From an uncultured Bacilli bacterium (GTDB lineage: Bacteria > Bacillota_I > Bacilli_A > RF39 > UBA660), in contig CANRBD010000004.1 in assembly GCA_947628765.1 (NCBI GenBank), positions 1 to 23,078 on the forward strand: a DNA stretch of 23,078 nucleotides, read 5' to 3'. Of the stretch, positions 1 to 6,886 are shown piece after piece; within the stretch, counting starts at the first letter, position 1, and the number at the start of each line of letters is the position of its first letter. Below the pieces are notes generated by a model. That model worked only from the letters and a program-made list of their open reading frames with translations, did no database searches and was not told the DNA's origin. Position numbers and translations under genes: made by a program.

Positions 1-419
1 TCATGAATTAAAATTGATGTTTGAAAAATTTCTAAAGCCGCCGCTAAATACTTATATTCATTATCATTTTTTAAATTGCTATAGCCCAAAGCCGCTAAAG
101 TGGCTCTTAAATATTTTCCACCACTATTCAAACGAACTAATTCGCCTAAAGCTTCTTTAACTTCGGGAATATTTTCATCTAATAATAAATCATTATAATG
201 ATCACTTTGCTTTTGAATCCCTTTTTTGGCTTTCTTATAAAACCTTATAAAATCTAGTAAATTATATAAGTCTTCAGTTTGAATATTTTCTATTTCACTA
301 TCTATGATTAGCTTTTCATCTTCATGAACATAAGCCCATTTTATAAATTCACTAATTTTTTGAAAACAAGTCTTTCCCAAAGATGATTTTCTAGTAAATA
401 AAACTTTTGTCTCCTGCAT
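1..419 (-). CDS. Polyprenyl (isoprenyl) diphosphate synthase, N-terminal part, cut by the window edge
   Basis: About 139 N-terminal residues are visible and the gene runs off the left edge. The family condenses isopentenyl diphosphate onto allylic diphosphates to make isoprenoid chains. The sequence shows GGKYLRATLAALGY near residues 94-107, the counterpart of the family's GGKRLRP substrate-binding block. LAAALEIFQTSILIH follows, leading into the position of the first Asp-rich motif (DDxxD), which would lie just outside the window. The ATG at 419 has a GCAGGGATG Shine-Dalgarno-like stretch close upstream and its own promoter in the 66-nt gap. The chain length of the product (farnesyl, geranylgeranyl, heptaprenyl) cannot be judged without the rest. 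The family call is fairly secure because two adjacent conserved blocks agree. Confidence 0.8.
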   Translation of the reverse strand, partial: MQETKVLFTRKSSLGKTCFQKISEFIKWAYVHEDEKLIIDSEIENIQTEDLYNLLDFIRFYKKAKKGIQKQSDHYNDLLLDENIPEVKEALGELVRLNSGGKYLRATLAALGYSNLKNDNEYKYLAAALEIFQTSILIH

Positions 420-444
420 AACATCCCTGCTTTCATTTATTATA

Positions 445-474
445 ATTATATCATATTCCTATGAACAAAACCAA
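445..474 (-). promoter_or_regulatory. Promoter of the polyprenyl synthase gene
   Basis: On the minus strand a TATAAT hexamer at 450-445 is preceded by TGA, giving an extended -10 (TGATATAAT). A TTGGTT -35 candidate lies at 474-469 with an 18-bp spacer. It is in the short gap after the 608-aa gene, so the synthase can be transcribed on its own. Confidence 0.6.
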
Positions 475-485
475 AATAAATTTTT

Positions 486-2312
486 CTACTTTAAATAATA
501 TGGAAGATTGTTTTCAAATAAACTATTAAGCTTTAGCGTGCGTTCCTTATTTTTATGCCCAAGATTATTTTCTTCAAGCATTTGTAAATGGTCTTTTAGT
601 CCACTTAAATTTTCCGCACTTACACTACTTAAAATTTTATCTAAATTAGCCATAAGATAACCAAAATGTGTTTCATTAATTTTTTTATTTTCAAATAACT
701 CTGATAAAAATTTTAAACCAATAACATATAATTCTTCATCTTTAATATAATAATAAACTTGACGACTAAGATTTAATAACTGCATAGTAATATCATCATC
801 CATTAAAGGAATACGTTCAGGTCTAAAATTGGTAAGAATTAATTCCTCTGTAAGCATGGGATAACGATAACTTTCCTCATATAATTGTTTTACTTTTGTA
901 GCTTCTTGATTATTTTGTTCTTTTACAAATACTGACAATAATAGATTTTTATGAATGTAATAAGCATATTTGCTATCGGCGGCCAATGATTTAAATTTTG
1001 GATCTAAATTAGGAATTAAATTATATAATCTTTCTTTTATACTTTCACATTTTTTATTAAACTTTAGAGGAAATGAAAACTGATAACCATCAAAATGATT
1101 AAGCTTAGTCTCCTTTAAGAAAAAGGGAAGTTCATTTTCTACTATTGGCATTAATACTGTAAGCATATCCTCATTTAATTCTAATTTATCTAATATTTCC
1201 ATTTGAAATGTTTGATAACTCTCAAGTTCATGGATAATCTGTTTATATTCCTCACTCTGTTTTTTTCCTTCTCTATCTAACTGCCATAATCTTTGATGTT
1301 TATCATATATAATTTCTGACAATTTAATAAGTGAAACAAACGCATGCATGATTTGAGGTGGTATTGCCACGCAAGGTTCATTATGTGTTTTTTCTATCAT
1401 TTTTACTTCCTTCTTTTCTAAAACATTTTGAATAATGTCTAAAATTTGTTTTTTATTATTTTCGTTTGTCCATGTATATTTTTTATCAAAAATATTTAAA
1501 TAATGTCTTAATGTAGCATCAGAAAGTTCGTTTAAAAGATTTATTAACATCAGCTTCCCAAAGCCATTAAAAAACTTTTCATCTAAAATTCCAAGCTCTA
1601 AATTTATAATTACTTCGCTAAGTTCTTGTAAAATTAAAAATTCTTTATGCGCCTTATATTCTAAAAGGGAAAGTCCTAATTCTTTTGCCGCTTGGGTTTC
1701 AGTTAAATTAGGTAACTTTTCTATATCCATGTTCGCAGCTATTAGTTTATCTGTAATTTCCTTTGTTTGATGAATCAATATATATTTATAGTAGTTTAAG
1801 TTTGCCTCATCAAAATTTGGTTTGTCGAGATAACTATTTACATGTTTCAATTTAATAATATTAATATTGGTGCGCACTTTTTCTAAATCAATAACCTGTT
1901 TTACTCCTAAAATAGCTGGTTTTTCATTAGAAATTTTTTCATTATGTTGAAGCGCAAGCTCATTTGTTTTTATATCTAAAATATTTTTGATACGTTTATA
2001 AATACATTCAACATCAGTTTCTAATTTAATGTTTTGATAGTTAAGTTCAATATTAATATATGGGTATTTTTCTCTAATTGTTTTTGGTAAATTTATTAAT
2101 AAAATATTAGTACATGCTTTAAGTAAATTAGGTGGACAATCAATTTGATCTATATAGTTTTGCTCACGAAGAGTACAAATCTTAAGCTCTTTAAGACAGC
2201 AATCGAATAACTCCTTATTGTCATTAATACTATTAATAACCAATAAATTCCCATAAATTTTTAATTCTTCTCTTAATAAATTGTCCAAAATATTTAAAAC
2301 TTGCTCCCTCAA
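486..2312 (-). CDS. Uncharacterised 608-residue soluble protein
   Basis: I do not recognise this protein. It has no signal peptide or membrane segment and reads as mostly helical, rich in Leu, Asn, Glu and Lys, so it is probably cytoplasmic. A stretch around residues 204-222 (TETQAAKELGLSLLEYKAH) has the cadence of a helix-turn-helix but could be any helical repeat. There is no evident catalytic motif. Start choice: the frame opens with GTG at 2324, but the GAAGGGTGG ribosome-binding stretch abuts or overlaps that GTG. The TTG at 2312-2310 sits about 9 bases after GGTG and is the better start. A strong promoter lies at 2342-2370. No hairpin terminator follows the TAG stop, so readthrough into the downstream synthase gene is possible. 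Confidence 0.7.
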   Translation of the reverse strand: MREQVLNILDNLLREELKIYGNLLVINSINDNKELFDCCLKELKICTLREQNYIDQIDCPPNLLKACTNILLINLPKTIREKYPYINIELNYQNIKLETDVECIYKRIKNILDIKTNELALQHNEKISNEKPAILGVKQVIDLEKVRTNINIIKLKHVNSYLDKPNFDEANLNYYKYILIHQTKEITDKLIAANMDIEKLPNLTETQAAKELGLSLLEYKAHKEFLILQELSEVIINLELGILDEKFFNGFGKLMLINLLNELSDATLRHYLNIFDKKYTWTNENNKKQILDIIQNVLEKKEVKMIEKTHNEPCVAIPPQIMHAFVSLIKLSEIIYDKHQRLWQLDREGKKQSEEYKQIIHELESYQTFQMEILDKLELNEDMLTVLMPIVENELPFFLKETKLNHFDGYQFSFPLKFNKKCESIKERLYNLIPNLDPKFKSLAADSKYAYYIHKNLLLSVFVKEQNNQEATKVKQLYEESYRYPMLTEELILTNFRPERIPLMDDDITMQLLNLSRQVYYYIKDEELYVIGLKFLSELFENKKINETHFGYLMANLDKILSSVSAENLSGLKDHLQMLEENNLGHKNKERTLKLNSLFENNLPYYLK

Positions 2313-2341
2313 TGAAAATGCCACCCTTCAATATCGATGTT

Positions 2342-2370
2342 ATTATATTACTAAAGTATGTATTAGTCAA
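2342..2370 (-). promoter_or_regulatory. Consensus promoter of the 608-aa gene
   Basis: The minus strand carries TTGACT at 2370-2365, a 17-bp spacer, and TATAAT at 2347-2342. Predicted transcription starts near 2335, giving a leader of only about 20 nt before the TTG start. It is back-to-back with the dedA promoter, with 7 bp between the two -35 boxes, so the promoters probably compete for polymerase. Confidence 0.8.
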
Positions 2371-2377
2371 ACTTTTT

Positions 2378-2405
2378 TTGAGTTTTATTAATTATATGAT
2401 ATAAT
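2378..2405 (+). promoter_or_regulatory. Promoter of dedA
   Basis: TTGAGT at 2378-2383, a 16-bp spacer, and TATAAT at 2400-2405 preceded by TGA (extended -10). It lies about 28 bp upstream of the dedA start and diverges from the promoter at 2342-2370. Confidence 0.75.
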
Positions 2406-2432
2406 GAAAATGCTGAAATTAGGAGGTATACC

Positions 2433-3071
2433 ATGATTATCATCGATTTTATTTTAAATTGTGATCAATATATTGGCCAGTTTATAAATGAATTTGGACC
2501 GCTTGTTTATTTACTACTGTTTGTAGTCATATTTTGTGAAACCGGTTTGGTCTTTTTACCTTTTTTACCAGGAGATTCATTAATCTTTGCCGCTGGTACC
2601 TTTGCCGGTATTGGTCAGTTAAATATTTTTATTCTATTACTTTTAATTATTATAGCCGCAATAATCGGTGATACCGTGAATTATGAAATTGGTAAACACT
2701 TAGGCCGAAAAATTGTTAATAATAAAAAATTTACCTTAGTTAAACAAGAAAATCTCGAAAAAGCTGATGCTTTAATTGCGAAATATGGTAGCTTAGCCGT
2801 GTTTATTGCTAGATTTATGCCTATAATTAGAACAATCGTCCCTTTTGTCGTAGGCATGGGCAAACTAAACTATAAAAAATTCATTACTTTTAATGCTTTA
2901 GGCGCTATTACATGGGTAAGTTTATTCTTATGTTTAGGCTTTTTCTTCGGAAATATTCCGTTTGTAGCTAATCACTTTAGTTTAATTATTATCGCTATTG
3001 TCTTAATTTCCATTTTACCTATTATTTATGCTTTTATTAAAAATAAATTAAATACAAAAAAATCTCATTAA
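2433..3071 (+). CDS. DedA-family (VTT domain) membrane protein
   Basis: This is a 212-residue integral membrane protein of the DedA family. Members are linked to lipid (undecaprenyl phosphate or phospholipid) translocation and membrane homeostasis. The sequence shows the family's blocks in order: an N-terminal membrane segment with a conserved Glu (FCETG near 35-39), FLPGDSLIFAAG (about 44-55), the GDxxNYxIGxxLG block (about 79-91), and ARFMPIIRTIVPFVVGMGKLNY (about 126-147). GAxxWV and a final hydrophobic helix follow. Length matches the family (about 200). The ATG follows an ideal AGGAGGTATACC ribosome-binding site. It is monocistronic, and its stop codon overlaps the last codons of the convergent membrane-protein gene. 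Substrate cannot be told from sequence. Confidence 0.92.
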   Translation: MIIIDFILNCDQYIGQFINEFGPLVYLLLFVVIFCETGLVFLPFLPGDSLIFAAGTFAGIGQLNIFILLLLIIIAAIIGDTVNYEIGKHLGRKIVNNKKFTLVKQENLEKADALIAKYGSLAVFIARFMPIIRTIVPFVVGMGKLNYKKFITFNALGAITWVSLFLCLGFFFGNIPFVANHFSLIIIAIVLISILPIIYAFIKNKLNTKKSH

Positions 3072-3090
3072 GCTGAGATTTTTCTTTTTT
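3056..3090. terminator. Bidirectional terminator shared by dedA and the convergent gene
   Basis: A 10-bp stem (3058-3067 with 3074-3083, AAAAATCTCA/TGAGATTTTT) encloses the 6-nt loop TTAAGC, with A- and T-runs on both sides. The stop codons of both convergent genes (3069-3071 plus, 3070-3068 minus) fall in the loop, so each transcript can terminate here. Confidence 0.85.
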
Positions 3091-3961
3091 GAATAATCAT
3101 ATGAACAAGGAAAATTAATAAAGCAATAACACTTGATACTGCCCCTGTAATAAAAATATTATGGGCAAAAGTAACACTAAAGCTATTCATCATAAATGAC
3201 AAATTATATTCTTTAAGTACTAAGTCTAAAATATCGTTAATCATAAAGCCTGTAGCTATTGTTACTAGACCAGCAATTAAAGCAGCCATTGCTAAATAAA
3301 CTAACCATTTTGCTTCCCTCTTTTTTAAGAAAAATAACAAAATTAACATCATAGAAATAGCGATAACTAAGCCAACTCTAACTTCACTACTAAAGATTAA
3401 TCTAATTTTATTAAGAATACTGTCATCTACTTTATTATTAATTACTTCTTCACTAGGTAAAGTATCAATAATTCCTTTACTAGCTTCTTTCATTCGAATT
3501 AATAATACTTCTTTTTTTGAATCGCTAATTTGTATATCCGCTTTTTGAAGCCATTTATCGATGTTTTCATCTAAAATTTTATTAAAATCATCACTCATAA
3601 GTTTCTTTTCTTTTTTATTGTTAATTACATAGTCCGTGGTATTACCAACGGCTTTCCCTAAAAACATTTTTACTTCTTTTGAATTAAACATTTCATCAAC
3701 TAATTGTGTACTAATTCCATGATTTTTTGCTTCTTCATAGGCGGTATCAACGATATCAATAATTTCCGCTTTCCCGCCTGCCGTTAATGAGCTATTTTTC
3801 ATTTTACTAATCTCATGGGTAACATCGATATTGGAAACTGCTTTTTGAATATTATCAGAGCTAAAAAACGAACTAATATTACCTAGAATAAATAAAACAT
3901 AAAGCATTATCATAATTAACAATGTCAGTAATACTGATATAAATGTTTTAAAAGCTTGCAT
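3068..3961 (-). CDS. Uncharacterised four-segment membrane protein
   Basis: I cannot assign a family. The 297-residue protein has an N-terminal membrane segment (about 8-28), then a polar, Lys/Asp/Glu-rich region (about 30-193). Three membrane segments follow (about 195-212, 219-240, 268-290), ending in a basic tail (QKRKISA). By the positive-inside rule (KKREAK between segments 2 and 3, KRK at the end) the polar region should be extracytoplasmic, which would make it a surface domain held at both ends. The ATG at 3961 follows GAGGAGGAATGTT. It has its own promoter at 3982-4010 and ends in the shared terminator with dedA. No enzyme motif was seen. Confidence 0.75.
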   Translation of the reverse strand: MQAFKTFISVLLTLLIMIMLYVLFILGNISSFFSSDNIQKAVSNIDVTHEISKMKNSSLTAGGKAEIIDIVDTAYEEAKNHGISTQLVDEMFNSKEVKMFLGKAVGNTTDYVINNKKEKKLMSDDFNKILDENIDKWLQKADIQISDSKKEVLLIRMKEASKGIIDTLPSEEVINNKVDDSILNKIRLIFSSEVRVGLVIAISMMLILLFFLKKREAKWLVYLAMAALIAGLVTIATGFMINDILDLVLKEYNLSFMMNSFSVTFAHNIFITGAVSSVIALLIFLVHMIIQKRKISA

Positions 3962-3981
3962 AACATTCCTCCTCTATTTAT

Positions 3982-4010
3982 ATTATATCATGTCTGCGAT
4001 TCTTTTCCAA
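3982..4010 (-). promoter_or_regulatory. Promoter of the four-segment membrane protein
   Basis: Minus strand: TTGGAA at 4010-4005, a 17-bp spacer, then an extended -10 TGATATAAT (TATAAT at 3987-3982). The gene's ribosome-binding site follows closely. Confidence 0.75.
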
Positions 4011-4024
4011 ATTATAATAAGAAC

Positions 4025-4055
4025 AAAAACGGTCTATATTTTAATACCGCTTTTT
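4025..4055 (-). terminator. Terminator of the 96aa-SDR-membrane-MGMT operon
   Basis: On the minus strand an AAAAAGCGGT arm pairs with ACCGTTTTT, with one bulged base, and is followed by a T-run. The TAG stop of the MGMT-family gene (4036-4034) is inside the loop, so the last codons form the 5' arm of the hairpin. Confidence 0.7.
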
Positions 4056-4339
4056 TTCAAATTGACACAACCGTTTTCTTTAAAAATGACTTTTTCTTTT
4101 TCTAACAACTCGCGCTGATTAGTAAAATTGGGCGCTAGACGTCCTTGATGATTGACGACTCGATGACATGGAAAGTCGCCATAATAATCAGCCAAAGAAA
4201 GAGCTTTACCAACTAATCGCGCATTTTTATCATGACCGGATAATTTCGCAATTTGTCCATAAGTAGCTACTTTACCTTCCGGTATTTCTTCTACTATAGC
4301 ATATATTTGATATAGTAAACTTTCATCTAACTTTGCCAT
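4034..4339 (-). CDS. Short MGMT-family (O6-alkylguanine DNA alkyltransferase-like) protein
   Basis: The 101 residues cover only the DNA-binding/active-site domain of O6-methylguanine-DNA methyltransferases. Visible blocks are IPEGKVATYGQIAKLSG (about 19-35, helix-turn-helix entry), then ARLVGKALS (40-48) and PCHRVV (57-62), with the alkyl-accepting Cys at 58. Stand-alone proteins of this size are often ATL proteins, which sense alkylated bases for repair but usually have Trp in place of the Cys. This one keeps Cys and might transfer alkyl groups itself. It is the last gene of its operon. The ATG begins 2 nt after the upstream TAG with no good Shine-Dalgarno, suggesting translational coupling. 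Family certain, activity uncertain. Confidence 0.88.
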   Translation of the reverse strand: MAKLDESLLYQIYAIVEEIPEGKVATYGQIAKLSGHDKNARLVGKALSLADYYGDFPCHRVVNHQGRLAPNFTNQRELLEKEKVIFKENGCVNLKKSGIKI

Positions 4340-4341
4340 GA

Positions 4342-4863
4342 CTATGATTCATCTGGGTTTGTTTTAGACTGATATTGGTAACCAATAATAGCGATTACTA
4401 AACCAGCAACGATATTAACAACTGGACTAGCTAAACCAAAGAAACCTAAAGCACTATCTACTAGTAAGAAAGAACCGCCCAAACTTGTTGCAAGCATAAT
4501 GATTGGTTTTGTAAACATTACACCTAAAACTCCTACAATTATTCCGCAGACAAGTCCTAAAATTTGCTTTAAATTTGGAACATCAATAGTTGCTTGGCAC
4601 AAAATATATGTAAGCATAAGGCAAGTAAGAAATACTCCAATTAAATATAATTTAAAAGATACAAAACCAAATATAAGGCCAATTACTATAGCTAAAACCA
4701 TTGTAAAGCCAGAGCCTAAAGTTAGTGCTGCTGCTAACGTTGTTCCTAGTTTATATCCAGCAATAAAACCAAACAAGGCCAACATAACTTTATTTAGTTT
4801 ATATCCAAAAAAGCATGCCATTACTGCAACAATTATTGTCAAAATTAAATTTGTATATACCAT
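4342..4863 (-). CDS. Small multi-pass membrane protein (possibly DUF4203/TMEM198-like)
   Basis: A 173-residue, Gly-rich and very hydrophobic protein with about six or seven membrane helices and short polar turns (YKLNK, TKP). Its small, Gly-laced helices and C-terminal VAGLVIAIIGYQYQSK resemble the DUF4203/TMEM198 type, but this is a resemblance only. The frame is open back to 4938, but the true start is the ATG at 4863, preceded by an excellent AAAGGAGAGGTGAAT ribosome-binding site. The longer reading would overlap the SDR gene end. It lies 13 nt after the SDR stop and 2 nt before the MGMT-family gene, so all three are co-transcribed. Function unknown. Confidence 0.75.
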   Translation of the reverse strand: MVYTNLILTIIVAVMACFFGYKLNKVMLALFGFIAGYKLGTTLAAALTLGSGFTMVLAIVIGLIFGFVSFKLYLIGVFLTCLMLTYILCQATIDVPNLKQILGLVCGIIVGVLGVMFTKPIIMLATSLGGSFLLVDSALGFFGLASPVVNIVAGLVIAIIGYQYQSKTNPDES

Positions 4864-4876
4864 ATTCACCTCTCCT

Positions 4877-5620
4877 TTAATTTCTCGCCGCGCCATCGAC
4901 TGACAAAATAACGCCTGTAATATAACTAGCCATGTCACTAGCTAAAAACAAAAATGCATTTGCAATATCCCTTGGTTCACCAATACGCCCTAAAGGAATA
5001 GTTTTAACAAGTGGTTCTATCATTTCTTTAGGAAGTGATGAGACCATGTCTGTATTGATAATTCCAGGAGCTACAGCATTTACTCTAATATTAAATGGTG
5101 CGAGCTCTCTAGCTAAAGATTTAGTAATACCATTAACGGCACATTTACTAGCTGGATAAATAGCCCCGGATGGTTGTCCATAAATGCTGACCATTGAACT
5201 AGTATTTAAAATAACTCCTGCATGCTGCTTTTTCATATACGGTACTACCGCTTTCGAAGTATTAAAAATTGCTTTAACATTTATATCCATGATATTCTCG
5301 AAATCTGAAACTGTTGTTTCTTCAATTCTTTTACTAGCAGAAATACCGGCATTATTAATTAAAATATCAACTCGGCCATAATCGGCATAAATTCGTTTAA
5401 TAGTATTTGCAACTTCTTCAAAATCACTAAGGTTTGGGCAATAACCTTGAGCCACCTTATTTTCATTTTTTAGTATCTGAAGAGCATTTAAAACCGTTTC
5501 TCTTTTAGAACCAAATAAAATTACATGCGCCCCTTGCTCACAAAAAGCCCGAACAGTTTCTAACCCAATACCTCTAGTACCACCTGTTACAATTACAACC
5601 TTGTTTTCAAATCTAAGCAT
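4877..5620 (-). CDS. Short-chain dehydrogenase/reductase, FabG-like
   Basis: The 247-residue protein is a classical SDR, an NAD(P)-dependent oxidoreductase of the FabG type (3-oxoacyl-ACP reductase is the best-known activity). It shows TGGTRGIG (12-19, Rossmann dinucleotide site), NNAG (89-92), catalytic Ser near 141-142, and Tyr155-x3-Lys159 (YPASK). PG and a C-terminal SDGAARN end typical of the group follow. GSKR after the second strand (37-40) puts basic residues near the cofactor ribose, which fits NADPH, though this is a weak argument. The ATG follows GAAGGGGTAAGC. It is second in a four-gene operon lacking other fatty-acid genes, so a housekeeping fatty-acid role is not established. 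Confidence 0.9.
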   Translation of the reverse strand: MLRFENKVVIVTGGTRGIGLETVRAFCEQGAHVILFGSKRETVLNALQILKNENKVAQGYCPNLSDFEEVANTIKRIYADYGRVDILINNAGISASKRIEETTVSDFENIMDINVKAIFNTSKAVVPYMKKQHAGVILNTSSMVSIYGQPSGAIYPASKCAVNGITKSLARELAPFNIRVNAVAPGIINTDMVSSLPKEMIEPLVKTIPLGRIGEPRDIANAFLFLASDMASYITGVILSVDGAARN

Positions 5621-5643
5621 TGCTTACCCCTTCTTTTCCATCT

Positions 5644-5934
5644 TTATTCAAATAAAACTATTTCTTCATTTTGATAGCCACTACCAGTAAAATCAAAACG
5701 TATAGCAAATTGTTTCTTTATTTTTCCTTCAATTAGATAACCTGTTATTTCATATCGATTATCAAAAATTTCGTTAATTTTGATATTGGTAATCTCATTT
5801 ATATGAGTTAAATTATTATTTAGAATATCCTCAGCACATAAACATAACGCTTTAACAATATCGGAATTTTTATAACCTAAAATGTTATCAACTTGATTTG
5901 TCGCTACTAAATAATCAAAAAAATCTTCATCCAT
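5644..5934 (-). CDS. Small uncharacterised protein, first gene of the SDR operon
   Basis: I do not recognise this 96-residue acidic protein. The N-terminal half looks helical (DEDFFDYLVATNQVDNILGY, then a helix with two Cys in LCLCAED). The C-terminal half reads as beta strands (YEITGYLIEGKIKKQFAIRFDF). It has no signal peptide or membrane segment. The ATG follows GAAGGGTAGCT. It is the promoter-proximal gene, 23 nt before the SDR, and is driven by the perfect promoter at 5958-5986. Confidence 0.7.
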   Translation of the reverse strand: MDEDFFDYLVATNQVDNILGYKNSDIVKALCLCAEDILNNNLTHINEITNIKINEIFDNRYEITGYLIEGKIKKQFAIRFDFTGSGYQNEEIVLFE

Positions 5935-5957
5935 AGCTACCCTTCTTTATTAATAAA

Positions 5958-5986
5958 ATTATATCAATTTCTAAAATTACTGTCAA
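5958..5986 (-). promoter_or_regulatory. Perfect-consensus promoter of the 96aa-SDR-membrane-MGMT operon
   Basis: Minus strand: TTGACA at 5986-5981, exactly 17 bp, TATAAT at 5963-5958, plus TG of an extended -10. All twelve hexamer positions match the sigma-A consensus, predicting strong, largely unregulated transcription. Confidence 0.9.
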
Positions 5987-5989
5987 TAA

Positions 5990-6015
5990 ATAAAAGCCTA
6001 TTAATTAATAGACTT
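5990..6015 (-). terminator. Terminator after the NrtR-like gene
   Basis: Minus strand: a 9-bp stem (6015-6007 with 6002-5994, AAGTCTATT/AATAGGCTT, one G-U pair) with loop AATT, followed by a T-rich run. The TAA stop of the gene (6007-6005) overlaps the loop. It separates the NAD cluster from the next promoter. Confidence 0.7.
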
Positions 6016-6829
6016 TGTACTTAAATAAACGGCTAGGTCGATGTCCTTCACCTTCAGTCATTTTATCGGTTTTTTCTACCTTTTTTTCAATAATTCGTCT
6101 AAACGCTGGATCGAGTAATTTTTTGTTTAAAATGATTTCGTAAACTTGCTGCAGTTCACCTAAAGTAAAATACTTGGGCATCATATTAAACACAATATCC
6201 GTATATTCAATTTTATTTTTAAGGCGTTCTAGTCCAGTGACAATAACTAAATCATGATCAAAAGCTAGATGCTTATTTTCCACTGTTTCATATATATAGT
6301 TATTAGCCGTTTTTTCTTTTAATATTTTTTTAACTTTTAACATTATTGTTTCTTCACCATTATCCAAAGTAAATTGTATAATGTTATCTTTTTCTAAAAT
6401 AGAAATCACTGAAAACCAGCTGGCATTTTTTAAAAGTGGTGTTTTTAATTTGTTTTTATCAATTAAGGCCATATAGGCTGTCGAAACAATGCGCATTCTG
6501 GGATCTCTAGTTACATCATCAAAAGTATATAATTGTTCTAAATAAATATCTGATAAATTAGTTTCATTCTTTAGTACCCTTTTCGCACACTCTTCTAAAG
6601 TTTCACTTTTCGGATTTAAAAATCCACCAGGTAAACACCATTTATCTTTAAATGGATAACTATCGCGCTTAACTAGTAAAACACTCATCATTTTTTTATT
6701 GTTTTTGCGGTAATTATCCTGTTTCTGATTGGAAACACTAATAACTAAAATATCTGCCGTCATCGATAATTTTTCAAAAGCATTAGCGTCATAAGCTTGT
6801 AAAAATTCTTTTTCATTTTTATATTCCAT
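6005..6829 (-). CDS. nrtR: NrtR-like Nudix-related transcriptional regulator of NAD metabolism
   Basis: The 274-residue protein has an N-terminal Nudix domain (about 25-165) and a C-terminal winged-helix-like region (about 205-274, with FTLGELQQVYEIIL and DPAFRRIIEKK). This is the architecture of NrtR, a repressor of NAD synthesis genes that senses ADP-ribose-type ligands. PGGFL (67-71) is kept but the Nudix signature is degraded: spacing to Glu76 is one residue long, RE has become Arg84-Val85, EE is Asn88-Glu89, and the late Gly is Asn. That fits a ligand sensor without hydrolase activity. It lies 43 nt after the NAD salvage operon and has its own extended -10 promoter; readthrough from the operon is possible. 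ATG at 6829 follows AGGTGAATAAGT. A catalytic Nudix hydrolase is the less likely alternative. Confidence 0.85.
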   Translation of the reverse strand: MEYKNEKEFLQAYDANAFEKLSMTADILVISVSNQKQDNYRKNNKKMMSVLLVKRDSYPFKDKWCLPGGFLNPKSETLEECAKRVLKNETNLSDIYLEQLYTFDDVTRDPRMRIVSTAYMALIDKNKLKTPLLKNASWFSVISILEKDNIIQFTLDNGEETIMLKVKKILKEKTANNYIYETVENKHLAFDHDLVIVTGLERLKNKIEYTDIVFNMMPKYFTLGELQQVYEIILNKKLLDPAFRRIIEKKVEKTDKMTEGEGHRPSRLFKYKVY

Positions 6830-6857
6830 ACTTATTCACCTACTTTTTAACAATATG

Positions 6858-6886
6858 ATTATATCATATTTATCAATATAAAGAAA
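6858..6886 (-). promoter_or_regulatory. Promoter of the NrtR-like gene, with a dyad over the -10
   Basis: Minus strand: extended -10 TGATATAAT (TATAAT at 6863-6858) and a weak -35 TTTCTT at 6886-6881 with 17 bp spacing. A 7-bp inverted repeat (6852-6858 and 6864-6870, AATATGA/TCATATT) is centred on the -10. It differs from the palindrome of the NAD operon. Confidence 0.55.

Noticed and set aside
4864..4938. Longer N-terminus (25 extra residues) for the small membrane protein
   Set aside because: It would overlap the SDR end by 62 bases, and a near-perfect ribosome-binding site precedes the ATG at 4863.
4499..5381. Plus-strand open frames opposite the SDR and small membrane protein genes
   Set aside because: Antisense to well-supported genes; no Shine-Dalgarno and no recognisable domain.
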